A DNA stretch of 47,233 bases. Origin: Gammaproteobacteria bacterium (GTDB lineage: Bacteria > Pseudomonadota > Gammaproteobacteria > Poriferisulfidales > Oxydemutatoraceae). The translations under genes were made by a program, and so were the position numbers. Below are positions 38,863 through 45,757 of the stretch, in pieces (within the stretch, counting starts at the first letter, position 1; each line of letters starts with the position of its first letter). The notes under the pieces are model-generated. The model was not told the origin of the DNA and searched no databases. It worked only from the letters and a program-made list of their open reading frames with translations. The stretch is from positions 1 to 47,233 of the forward strand of contig JAPPQC010000024.1 in assembly GCA_028817225.1 (NCBI GenBank), read 5' to 3'.

Positions 38863-38990
38863 CGCCCCGCAAGGCCCTGTGTCAGGCGCCGGGCGGCGGC
38901 TGAAACAGCGGAACGCCGCCAATCCGGGCAATGCGCCGCCCCGCAAGGCGCGCGTCAGCCGCCGCGCAGCGGGTGGAACAGGCGCACGCC
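38863..38990 (-). repeat. 74-bp tandem duplication of the tupA 3' end
   Basis: Two imperfect copies, offset by 74 bp. One encodes the tupA end GVRLFHPLRGG plus stop; the other, downstream, still reads GVPLFQPPPGA plus stop. Both are followed by CCTTGCGGGGCG. The rest of 38750-38954 holds the ftsH leader and no gene. Confidence 0.7.
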
Positions 38991-39797
38991 GCGCACGCGG
39001 TAGTTGTCAATCCAGTCCAGGCCGCGCGGCGATGTCAGCCACTCGACCAGGCGCCGCGCGCCGCGGTGGTTGATTGCCGGGTGCTTTTCGGGGTTGACCA
39101 GAATCGCGCTGTACGGGTTGTGCAGCGGCGGCTCGTTCTCCACCAGCAGCGCGAGCGCGGCGCGGTTGTTGAAACTGACCCAGGTCGAGCGGTCGGTCAG
39201 CGTGTAGGCCACCAGTTCGTTGGCCAGGTTCAGCACCGCGCCCATGCCGGCGCCGGCTTCGCGGTACCAGGCGTCGGCGGCGCCGGGCGCAAGCCCGGCG
39301 GCGCGCCACAACTGCAATTCCTTTTTGTGCGTGCCGCTGTCGTCGCCGCGCGAGATGAACGGGCGGCGCCCGCGCGCAATCAGGCGCATCGCGTGCACCA
39401 CATCGTCGGCGGCGCGCAGGCCGCCGGGGTCGGCGCGCGGGCCGACCAGCACATAGTCGTTGTACATGAAAGGAACGCGCGCCACGCCGTGGCCGTCGGC
39501 GACAAACTCCTGCTCGGATTCGCGGTCGTGGACAATCAGCAAATCGGCGTCGCCGCGCCGCCCGATGCTGAGCGCGCGCCCGGTGCCGACGGCGATGACC
39601 CGCACCCGGATGCCGGTGTCGGCGGTGAATTTCGGCAGCAGGTAGTCGTAGAGGCCGGAATTGTCGGTTGAGGTCGTCGAGGCCAGCGTAACCGCGGCGC
39701 CGGCATTGGCGGCGGCGGCGAACAAAAACGCCGCGCACAAGCCCGCCACAAGGCCGGCAAGACCCGTCAGAAAGTCTGTGCTTCGATGAATTCGCAT
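38955..39797 (-). CDS. tupA: Tungstate-binding periplasmic protein TupA
   Basis: Binds tungstate for ABC import (280 aa). The signal peptide ends near ANAGAAVTLA. The mature start TLASTTSTDNSGLYDYLLPKF is the TupA oxyanion-site signature, with GTGRALSIGRRGDADLLIVHD and FISRGDDSGTHKKEL also typical. The start MRIHRSTDF lies 31 bp inside the end of tupC. Tungsten or molybdenum supply fits the Mo enzyme at 30374. Confidence 0.93.
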   Translation of the reverse strand: MRIHRSTDFLTGLAGLVAGLCAAFLFAAAANAGAAVTLASTTSTDNSGLYDYLLPKFTADTGIRVRVIAVGTGRALSIGRRGDADLLIVHDRESEQEFVADGHGVARVPFMYNDYVLVGPRADPGGLRAADDVVHAMRLIARGRRPFISRGDDSGTHKKELQLWRAAGLAPGAADAWYREAGAGMGAVLNLANELVAYTLTDRSTWVSFNNRAALALLVENEPPLHNPYSAILVNPEKHPAINHRGARRLVEWLTSPRGLDWIDNYRVRGVRLFHPLRGG

Positions 39798-40468
39798 ACG
39801 ATGTCGTTCGCCGGGCGCGCGAAAAAATCGTCCATCGCGTCCTGCTGCACCAGGCGCCCCTCGTGCAGAAAGACCACTTCGCCGCAAAGCCGGCGCACCT
39901 GCGCCAGGTTGTGCGATGTCAGGATAATCTTGATGCCCTCGCGCCGCAGTTCGCCGATGGTCCGCTCAACCCGCGCGGCGGAACGCACATCAAGTTTGGA
40001 GGTCGGCTCGTCCATCAGGATAACCGCCGGCTTCAGCGCCCACGCGCGCGCAATCGCAAGGCGCTGCTGCTGGCCGCCGGACAGCACGCCGGCCTGGCGC
40101 TCCATGCAGTCGCCCAGCCCCGCCAGTTCCAGCGCCGCCGCCGCGCGCGCGCGCCGCGCCGCGCGCGCCGCGCCCTGCAGGTAGAGCGCATGCTCGACAT
40201 TGGCGCGCGCGCTGCGGCGCAGCAGCACCGGCTTCTGAAAGACCATCGTGATGGCGGCGCCCAATGCGCGCGGCGGGCGCGAATCCCAGCGTATCCGCCC
40301 GGCGGCGGGTTCAAGCAGGCCGTGGCACAGGCGCAGCAGCAGACTCTTGCCGGCGCCGTTGGCGCCGAGCAGCGCGGTGCAGTGCGCGCTGTCGCTGACA
40401 AGGCTGATGTCGTCCATCAGCGTGCGCCCGCCGGCGCGGTACATCAGGTGCTCAATTTCCAGCCTCAC
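39767..40468 (-). CDS. tupC: Tungstate ABC transporter ATPase TupC
   Basis: ATPase subunit (233 aa): Walker A LGANGAGKSLLL, signature LSGGQQQR, Walker B VILMDEPTSKLD, switch His in LTSHNLAQV. The start is GTG 40468 (VRLEIEHLMYRAG), overlapping the tupB stop as GTGA; the longer open frame upstream lacks family features. It is followed by tupA. Confidence 0.92.
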   Translation of the reverse strand: MRLEIEHLMYRAGGRTLMDDISLVSDSAHCTALLGANGAGKSLLLRLCHGLLEPAAGRIRWDSRPPRALGAAITMVFQKPVLLRRSARANVEHALYLQGAARAARRARAAAALELAGLGDCMERQAGVLSGGQQQRLAIARAWALKPAVILMDEPTSKLDVRSAARVERTIGELRREGIKIILTSHNLAQVRRLCGEVVFLHEGRLVQQDAMDDFFARPANDIVCEFIEAQTF

Positions 40469-41172
40469 GAGCGGCTCCTGCGCATCGTCGCGGTGTGCAG
40501 CCACTGCGCCGCCGACGCCACCAGCAGCGACACCAGTATCAGTATCAGGCCGAGCGCCAGCGCCAGCGCCAGATTGCCCTTGCTGGTCTCGAGTGCGATG
40601 GTCGTCGTCATCACGCGCGTGGAATGGTTGATGTTGCCGCCGACGATCAGCACCGCGCCGACCTCGGCGTTGCCGCGCCCGAAACCGGCGAGAATCGCGG
40701 TAACGAGGCCGAAGCGCCCCTCCCACAGCAGCGTGCGCGCCGTCGCCAGCGTGCGGCTGCCGAGCGAGCGCAGTTGTTCGTGGTATTCGTCAAACAGCCC
40801 CTGAACAACGCCGCAGGACAGCGCGGCGATGATCGGCAGAATCAGCAGCGTCTGCGCGATGATCATCGCGACCGGCGTGTAAAGCAGGCCGAGCGGCCCG
40901 AGCGGCCCGGCGCGCGACAGCAGCAGGTACACCATCAGGCCGACGACGACCGGCGGCAGGCCCATGAAAGTGTTCAGCAGGTTGATCCAGAAGCGCCGCG
41001 TCGGAAAGCGGCTGACCGCCAGCAGCGCGCCCAGCGGCAGCCCGACCAGCGCCGCCACCGCGACCGCCGTCAGGCTGACCCTCAGCGACAGCGCGATGAT
41101 TTCAATCAGGCCGGCGTCGAGATTCACCAGCAGCAGCAGCGCCGTTTGCAGCGCGTCGGAAAAATCGGTCAT
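40465..41172 (-). CDS. tupB: Tungstate ABC transporter permease TupB
   Basis: Five- to six-helix permease (235 aa). Conserved SLRVSLTAVAVAALVGLPLGALLA, NTFMGLPPVVVGLMVYLLLS and the ATPase-docking ILAGFGRGNAEVGAVLIVGGNI. The start MTDFSDALQ is chosen. First gene of the tupBCA transcript, upstream of which lies the terminator of precursor 4. Confidence 0.93.
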   Translation of the reverse strand: MTDFSDALQTALLLLVNLDAGLIEIIALSLRVSLTAVAVAALVGLPLGALLAVSRFPTRRFWINLLNTFMGLPPVVVGLMVYLLLSRAGPLGPLGLLYTPVAMIIAQTLLILPIIAALSCGVVQGLFDEYHEQLRSLGSRTLATARTLLWEGRFGLVTAILAGFGRGNAEVGAVLIVGGNINHSTRVMTTTIALETSKGNLALALALGLILILVSLLVASAAQWLHTATMRRSRS

Positions 41173-41217
41173 CGCGGGCGCAACATTATACAGGAAGGCG
41201 CACCAGGGCGGCGCCGC

Positions 41218-41259
41218 GTACAAAACAAAGCCGCGCTTCCCGAAGGAATTGCGCGGCTT
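41218..41259 (-). terminator. Terminator of precursor gene 4
   Basis: AAGCCGCGC / GCGCGGCTT stem, then TTGTTTTGTAC on the minus strand, 48 bp past the precursor stop. Different arms from terminators 1-3 but the same GTAC end of the tail. Confidence 0.82.
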
Positions 41260-41306
41260 TTCCGGCGAGGCGGCCCGCGCCGCCTCAACGGGTGGATGCG
41301 GCGTCC

Positions 41307-41939
41307 TTAACTCGCAAAAGCAACATTGACACTGTTGCTGCTGCCCGAGTTGAAGGCGCCCACTCCGGCGGCAATGCCGACGCCGAGGCCGGTCGCCACC
41401 GTCGCGCCAATCACGCCGATTCCGATGGGCATCGCGATCATCCCGGCAACGACCAGCGCGCCGGCGAATGTGGCGGCGCTGGTGGCGCCGATGACGGTGC
41501 CGCCCAGGGTCAGGCCGGTGCCGAAGATCAGGCCGATGCCGACCTGGCAGCCGATCCAGCTGAGGGTCACGCCGGTCAGGGCGCCGAAGATCTCGCCTCC
41601 GTGTATCCCCGTCAGTTCGCTCTCCTTCAACTTCCGCAGCGCCATGCTGAAATCGGGATAGTCGGGCACCACGATGTTCAGTTCATCGGCGGTGTTCTGC
41701 TGATAGACGACTTCCAGATTGTCAACCGAAGAGAGGCTTTTCAGCATGGCCTCCTCCAGTTCCGACCCGGCATCGGGGTCGCTCAGCGCACGGCCAATAA
41801 CGACAGCCGCGATTTCATTGACCATCGGAACCGGGAAAGCCGACCCGATATTGGCTCTGCGACTGTCCCCGCGATGTTCATTTGCCATTGAAGCCGGTCT
41901 GACCGGCTCGCCCACGCCTTGTGATAAGCGCGTTTCCAT
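41307..41939 (-). CDS. NHLP-type precursor peptide 4 with a hydrophobic Gly-rich core
   Basis: A 210-residue probable bacteriocin-like precursor. The leader (1-115) is a diverged relative of those at 9-11 kb: VNEIAAVVIGRALSDPDAGSE, DNLEVVYQQNTADELNIVVPD, then LKESELTGIHGG. After GG (114-115) come 95 residues, very hydrophobic and Gly-rich (EIFGALTGVTLSWIGCQVGI..., later GIGVIGATVATGLGVGIAAG), with one Cys, like membrane-active Gly-zipper peptides. CAGGAGG fixes the ATG at 41939. It has the same box promoter as precursors 1-3 and lies directly downstream of two JmjC oxygenase genes. Confidence 0.8.
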   Translation of the reverse strand: METRLSQGVGEPVRPASMANEHRGDSRRANIGSAFPVPMVNEIAAVVIGRALSDPDAGSELEEAMLKSLSSVDNLEVVYQQNTADELNIVVPDYPDFSMALRKLKESELTGIHGGEIFGALTGVTLSWIGCQVGIGLIFGTGLTLGGTVIGATSAATFAGALVVAGMIAMPIGIGVIGATVATGLGVGIAAGVGAFNSGSSNSVNVAFAS

Positions 41940-42016
41940 TGTTTACCTCCTGTGGGTGTTGGTGATTTCCGCCGGAACAAAACGCCACAAAGCGCGGTCC
42001 CGACAACATGGCGCAC

Positions 42017-42068
42017 ATTAGACTGCGGCGCGGCGCGGGCCGCAAGACTGACAAAGGTGTCTGAGCCG
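42017..42068 (-). promoter_or_regulatory. RiPP-box promoter of precursor 4
   Basis: The box reads CTGACAAAGGTGTCTGAGC from 42048, two changes from the others. It is 2 bp from the -35 (TTGCGG, 42045-42040), with 17 bp to the -10 (TCTAAT, 42022-42017). Same geometry as the three promoters at 9-11 kb. Confidence 0.72.
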
Positions 42069-42090
42069 CCCGCAACGCCGTCGCAGGGGA

Positions 42091-42112
42091 CTGCCAGAGG
42101 TTACTGAACCGG
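42091..42112 (-). promoter_or_regulatory. Second, degenerate box copy
   Basis: CTGCCAGAGGTTACTGAAC matches the box at 15 of 19 positions, and starts 43 bp (about four helical turns) upstream of the main box of precursor 4. It may be an extra binding site on the same face of the DNA. Confidence 0.45.
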
Positions 42113-42167
42113 CGGCGGCGAAACGGGGCGCATCGCCGGGCGGCGAACACCGCCGGTGCGCGGCGCG

Positions 42168-43160
42168 TTATCTGTTCTTCAGTACCGCGGCGACTTCTTT
42201 CGCGCCCATGAAGTTCATGTCTTTGGCGGAAAGTCGGGAGACCTGGCCCCAGGCGGCGCGCAGGTTGGGCATTTCTATGCGCGACACCAGATGCTTGAAC
42301 ATCTCAAGGCGCTCGGCCAGCACCGCCTCGACATCCGGGTCCAGATGGCCGCCGTCGCGGCGCGCGGCCTGCTGGCCGCCGACGCGCTCGCCCAGCGCCT
42401 TGAACTCCGGCGCCGGCAGACTGTGCTGCAACACCGTGAGCAGCAGGTCAAGGGCGGTGATGCGCGACTGCGCCAGCGTCAGCGCCAGCGAAAAACCCTC
42501 GGCGCGCGCCTGGTGCCAGGTGCCGGGCGGCATGTAAATCACATCGCCGGGGTTCAGCGTTACCGAGACGAACTTCTCGTCATTCTCCAGGGCGGGCTTT
42601 TCTATCGTAATCCACGGCAGTCGCAGCACTTCGCGGTCGGGCGGAAACACGATGTTGAACTGCGGGTTGCGAATGACCGGCTCGCGCCCGATGCGCCAGT
42701 GTTTGCGCCCATCAACCTGCATCAGCCACACCGGGTGCGTGTCGAAGTGGGCGATGTAGCCCTTGCCGTCGGGCGAATAATAGGCGTTGAAATGCGGCGT
42801 CGCCGCCGAATACACGCCGGCGCGGAACGAATCCAGAAACGCCTTCAGTTCGCCCTCCGCATCCAGCACCGAGGCGCCGACCGTCATGCCGGACTCATAC
42901 ACCTTCTCCGCCTGCGACGGCTCCAGTTCCACTTCCGCCGACCAGTTTCTGGAATCAAAGAAATTGGCCCGCAAGTGGCCGCAGTGGTGCACCGTGTGCT
43001 CCATGAAGCGCTCGCGGCTCAGCAGGTGCGAGAACCGTCCGGGGTCGTTGTGGTGCATGAAGAAACTGCGTTTCTCCCAGTAGTCGCTGAAAAACTCCTC
43101 GCGGTCGAAATCCCCGAGCAGCAGTTCAAGCGCGGATGCGGCTGGCCTTGTGTCGTCCAT
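42168..43160 (-). CDS. JmjC/cupin-fold Fe(II)/2-oxoglutarate oxygenase A
   Basis: A probable protein or peptide hydroxylase of the cupin_4/JmjC type (330 aa from ATG 43160; 347 aa if ATG 43211 is used). Start region ALELLLGDFDREEFFSDYWEKRSFF, then YYSPDGKGYIAHFDTHPVWL (HxD iron ligands), GRKHW, and MPPGTWHQARAEG (third His). A C-terminal dimer-like part follows. The relation to RoxA/YcfD ribosomal oxygenases is clear at the fold level, but there are two copies here beside a peptide precursor, so peptide hydroxylation is inferred. The -10 is 9 bp before ATG 43160, suggesting a leaderless message. Confidence 0.87.
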   Translation of the reverse strand: MDDTRPAASALELLLGDFDREEFFSDYWEKRSFFMHHNDPGRFSHLLSRERFMEHTVHHCGHLRANFFDSRNWSAEVELEPSQAEKVYESGMTVGASVLDAEGELKAFLDSFRAGVYSAATPHFNAYYSPDGKGYIAHFDTHPVWLMQVDGRKHWRIGREPVIRNPQFNIVFPPDREVLRLPWITIEKPALENDEKFVSVTLNPGDVIYMPPGTWHQARAEGFSLALTLAQSRITALDLLLTVLQHSLPAPEFKALGERVGGQQAARRDGGHLDPDVEAVLAERLEMFKHLVSRIEMPNLRAAWGQVSRLSAKDMNFMGAKEVAAVLKNR

Positions 43161-43169
43161 CAGAAGAAC

Positions 43170-43193
43170 ATTATAACGGTTCAGGCGCCCCTC
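43170..43193 (-). promoter_or_regulatory. Conserved promoter element of oxygenase A
   Basis: GAGGGGCG, 10 bp, TATAAT, then 9 bp to ATG 43160. The same GAGGGGCG with identical spacing occurs before oxygenase B. It overlaps the stop codon of oxygenase B. Confidence 0.5.
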
Positions 43194-44208
43194 AGTCAGC
43201 CTTTTTGACATTCAGCGCAATCAGGTCTTCGGTGGACATTTTCGCCAGTTGCGCGAACTTGCGGCGCAGGTCTTCCATCTCAATGCGCGACACCAGGTCT
43301 TTGGCGGCGGCCAGGCGTCCGGCCAGCGCCTGCTCGACGCCGCCGGGCAGCGCGCCGTTGCCGCCGCGCGCCGACGCCGCCACGCCGCCGACGCGCTCCG
43401 TCAGCGCGCTGCATTCGGACGACGACAGGCGATCCTGCATCACGCCGCACACGAGGTCGGCGACGGTGATGTGCGCCGAGGCCAGCGTCAGCGCCAGCGA
43501 ATAACCGCGCGCCGACGCCCGGTGCCAGGTGCCCGGCGGCATGTACGCGACATCGCCCGGCTCCAGCGTAACCGACATGAACTGTTCGGGGTCGTCCAGC
43601 GGCGGTTTGTTGACGGTAATCCACGGCAGTTTCAGCACCTCGCGGTCGGGCGGAAAGCCGAGGGTCATCGGCGGGTTGCGAACCACGGGCTTGCGCCCGA
43701 GATACCAGTGCTTGCTGCCGGCGACTTGCAGAAACCACACCGGATGGGCGTCAAAATGAACGCTGTAGCCTTTCCGGTCGGGCGAGTAATAGGCGTTGAA
43801 ATGCGGCGCCACGCCGAACAGGCAGGCGCGGAAAGAATCCAGAAACGCCTTCAGCGCGCCGCTCTCGCGCATCATGGACGCGGCGACGGTCATGCCCGAC
43901 TCAAACACCTTCTTCGCCTGCCCGGGCCGGATAACCACTTCCGACGGCCACCCCTGCGGGTCCAGATAGGCGCCGCGCAACACCCGGCAATGACGCACCT
44001 CCTCGTCCATGAACTGCTCGCAACTCAGCAGGTGCGCGAAACGCTGCGGGTCGCCGTGGTGAATAACGCAGGTGCGCTTCTCCCAGTGGTTGGCAAAAAA
44101 GTCCGCACGATCAAAATCCCCAAGCAGACTGTCAAGCGCCGACATTGGCGCCGATTGCCCGTTCACCGCCGCGCCCGCACGAGCCGTTGTCACACTGTTG
44201 CCGTTCAT
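43192..44208 (-). CDS. JmjC/cupin-fold Fe(II)/2-oxoglutarate oxygenase B
   Basis: Paralogue of oxygenase A (338 aa from ATG 44208; 351 aa from ATG 44247). LDSLLGDFDRADFFANHWEKRTCV, then YYSPDRKGYSVHFDAHPVWF (HxD), GSKHWYLGRKPVVRNPP, and MPPGTWHRASARG (third His). All three iron ligands are present in both copies, so neither looks dead. It has its own promoter element and lies 31 bp upstream of oxygenase A. Members of this family hydroxylate His, Arg or Asn in proteins; the substrate here is unknown, with precursors 1-4 as candidates. Confidence 0.87.
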   Translation of the reverse strand: MNGNSVTTARAGAAVNGQSAPMSALDSLLGDFDRADFFANHWEKRTCVIHHGDPQRFAHLLSCEQFMDEEVRHCRVLRGAYLDPQGWPSEVVIRPGQAKKVFESGMTVAASMMRESGALKAFLDSFRACLFGVAPHFNAYYSPDRKGYSVHFDAHPVWFLQVAGSKHWYLGRKPVVRNPPMTLGFPPDREVLKLPWITVNKPPLDDPEQFMSVTLEPGDVAYMPPGTWHRASARGYSLALTLASAHITVADLVCGVMQDRLSSSECSALTERVGGVAASARGGNGALPGGVEQALAGRLAAAKDLVSRIEMEDLRRKFAQLAKMSTEDLIALNVKKAD

Positions 44209-44214
44209 TGTTCT

Positions 44215-44238
44215 ATTGTACGAAATAACACGCCCCTC
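44215..44238 (-). promoter_or_regulatory. Conserved promoter element of oxygenase B
   Basis: GAGGGGCG (44238-44231), 10 bp, TACAAT (44220-44215), then 6 bp to ATG 44208. No -35 resembling TTGACA is seen. It matches the element of oxygenase A. Confidence 0.5.
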
Positions 44239-44268
44239 CGCCTGCACTAATCACCGGCATTCACCAAT

Positions 44269-44338
44269 GCCAGTCCGTCGCCCTATGGCGGCGGACGGGT
44301 GCCAGTGCCAGTCCGCCGTCCTACGGCGGCGGACGGGT
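44269..44338 (-). repeat. 38-bp tandem repeat with hairpins at the batD 3' end
   Basis: Two copies (44269-44300 and 44307-44338) of CACCCGTCCGCCGCC...GGCGGACTGGC on the minus strand. The first-read copy contains the batD stop codon in its loop; the second is a downstream duplicate. Each can fold into a CCGCCG/CGGCGG hairpin without a T-tract. Confidence 0.7.
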
Positions 44339-45757
44339 GATCACATGCAGCGCGGCAAGGCGCGATTCGGCGTCCGGCGCCACCTGCGTCGGCGGCGGCG
44401 GCGAGAATTCCGAGAAGGCCTGCCACAGTTCGTGCCCCGACCACGATTCGGCGCCGCCGTACAGCGCGCGCTTCAATGCGCCGATTTCGCGGTGCAGGCG
44501 GTCGCCGCCGGGGGCCGCCGCGCACAGGTCGGCGGCCTGGCCGATGGTTGCCGGAGCATCACCGGGCCAGACCAGCGCGGCCCATTCCATCAGCGCGTCT
44601 TTGGCGGCGCGCGCATCGCCGGCGGCGCAGGCGTGCTTCAATCGCGCGCGGCACAGACGCAGAAAACGCGCGCCTTCGCGCCAGCGCAGCCACCAGCCTC
44701 GCCACACGGCGCGGCTGAAAAACGCCAGCGTCGCAAGCCACGCGGCGGCCAACGCAAGGCTGAACCACATCCACGGACTGGCGCGGCGCGGCGCCTGCGG
44801 CGGCGGCGCGGCGGCGGCGACGCCCGCGGCTTCACCCAAAGTAACCACCGCGCCAACATCACCTTCGGCGATTTCCAGTTCGCGCGCCGCCAGCACCGCG
44901 TATTCGAGGCGGTCGGTGTCGGTGTTCCACCACGGAATGCGAATCGCCGGCAGCGTGCGGCGCCCGGCCCTGGACGGTATCAGCACGATGTTGCGGCGGC
45001 GCTCGCCGGTGGAGTTCTCGCCGTCAATGCGCCCGCTCAGGCGCGCCTGGTCGGGATAGACATTGAAGTCATCCATCTGCGGCCATTCAATCTCCGGCAA
45101 CTGGTTCGCCGAAACGCCCTTGCCGCGCAGTATCAGCGTGCGTACCAGCGAGTCGCCGACCTTCCAGCCCGCCGGTTCCTGCGACCACTTCTCCTTCAGT
45201 TCCACCGAGCGCGCCGGCAGCCAGCCGCCGGGGAATGAAGGCGGCGCCGGGCGCACGGTGACGCGCACCGCCTGCGACTGTTCACGCACATTGAAGCGCC
45301 GGTTGTTTTCAATATACGACCCGGCCAGCACAATCGGGTCAAACGCCAGTTCGCCGCTGTTCTGCGCGAAAAACAGGTAGCGCTGCTCAAACACCTGGTA
45401 ACTTCTGCCGTTGCGCGGCGCCTGGTAGCGTTTCATGCCGCCGAGGTTCTCGACGACGACATCGCCGTGCGGTTTCAGCGGCGTTACCGAACCTTTCAGG
45501 CTGCGCGTCGTGAACACCCGCAGCACAAACAGCGACTGCTGCTGCACATACGGCGAGCGCGGCTGAACCTCGGTTTCAATAAAGGTGTCGCCGGGCGGCG
45601 TCTGCGCCAGCGCCGAAGGCGGCGCCCAGCACTGGAATGCGACGGCGCACGCTGCGAGCGCGCGCCTTGCCACGGCGGCTCGCCGGAACCCAGCAACGCA
45701 GGCCGCGAGCAAGCGTCCTGCGGCGGCGGCGCAAACCGAAAGCAACCGCCTTACCAC
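44321..45757 (-). CDS. batD: BatD-like protein of the aerotolerance operon
   Basis: Periplasmic-facing membrane protein (478 aa). Long N-terminal leader ending in PSALAQTPPGD, then BatD domains with YVQQQSLFVLRVFTTRSLKGS, FEQRYLFFAQNSGELAFDPI and RRNIVLIPSRAGRRTLPAIRIPWWN, and a helix at WMWFSLALAAAWLATLAFF before a cytosolic tail. The start is GTG 45757, overlapping the stop of the upstream gene (GTGGTAA); GTG 45673 would give a signal peptide of more normal length. Bat proteins are linked to MoxR-type AAA systems and stress tolerance. Confidence 0.9.
   Translation of the reverse strand: MVRRLLSVCAAAAGRLLAACVAGFRRAAVARRALAACAVAFQCWAPPSALAQTPPGDTFIETEVQPRSPYVQQQSLFVLRVFTTRSLKGSVTPLKPHGDVVVENLGGMKRYQAPRNGRSYQVFEQRYLFFAQNSGELAFDPIVLAGSYIENNRRFNVREQSQAVRVTVRPAPPSFPGGWLPARSVELKEKWSQEPAGWKVGDSLVRTLILRGKGVSANQLPEIEWPQMDDFNVYPDQARLSGRIDGENSTGERRRNIVLIPSRAGRRTLPAIRIPWWNTDTDRLEYAVLAARELEIAEGDVGAVVTLGEAAGVAAAAPPPQAPRRASPWMWFSLALAAAWLATLAFFSRAVWRGWWLRWREGARFLRLCRARLKHACAAGDARAAKDALMEWAALVWPGDAPATIGQAADLCAAAPGGDRLHREIGALKRALYGGAESWSGHELWQAFSEFSPPPPTQVAPDAESRLAALHVITRPPP

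Noticed and set aside
41307..44247. Oxygenases and precursor 4 as one simple operon
   Set aside because: A full promoter with box lies between oxygenase A and the precursor, and each oxygenase has its own -10, so separate starts are more likely, though read-through is possible.
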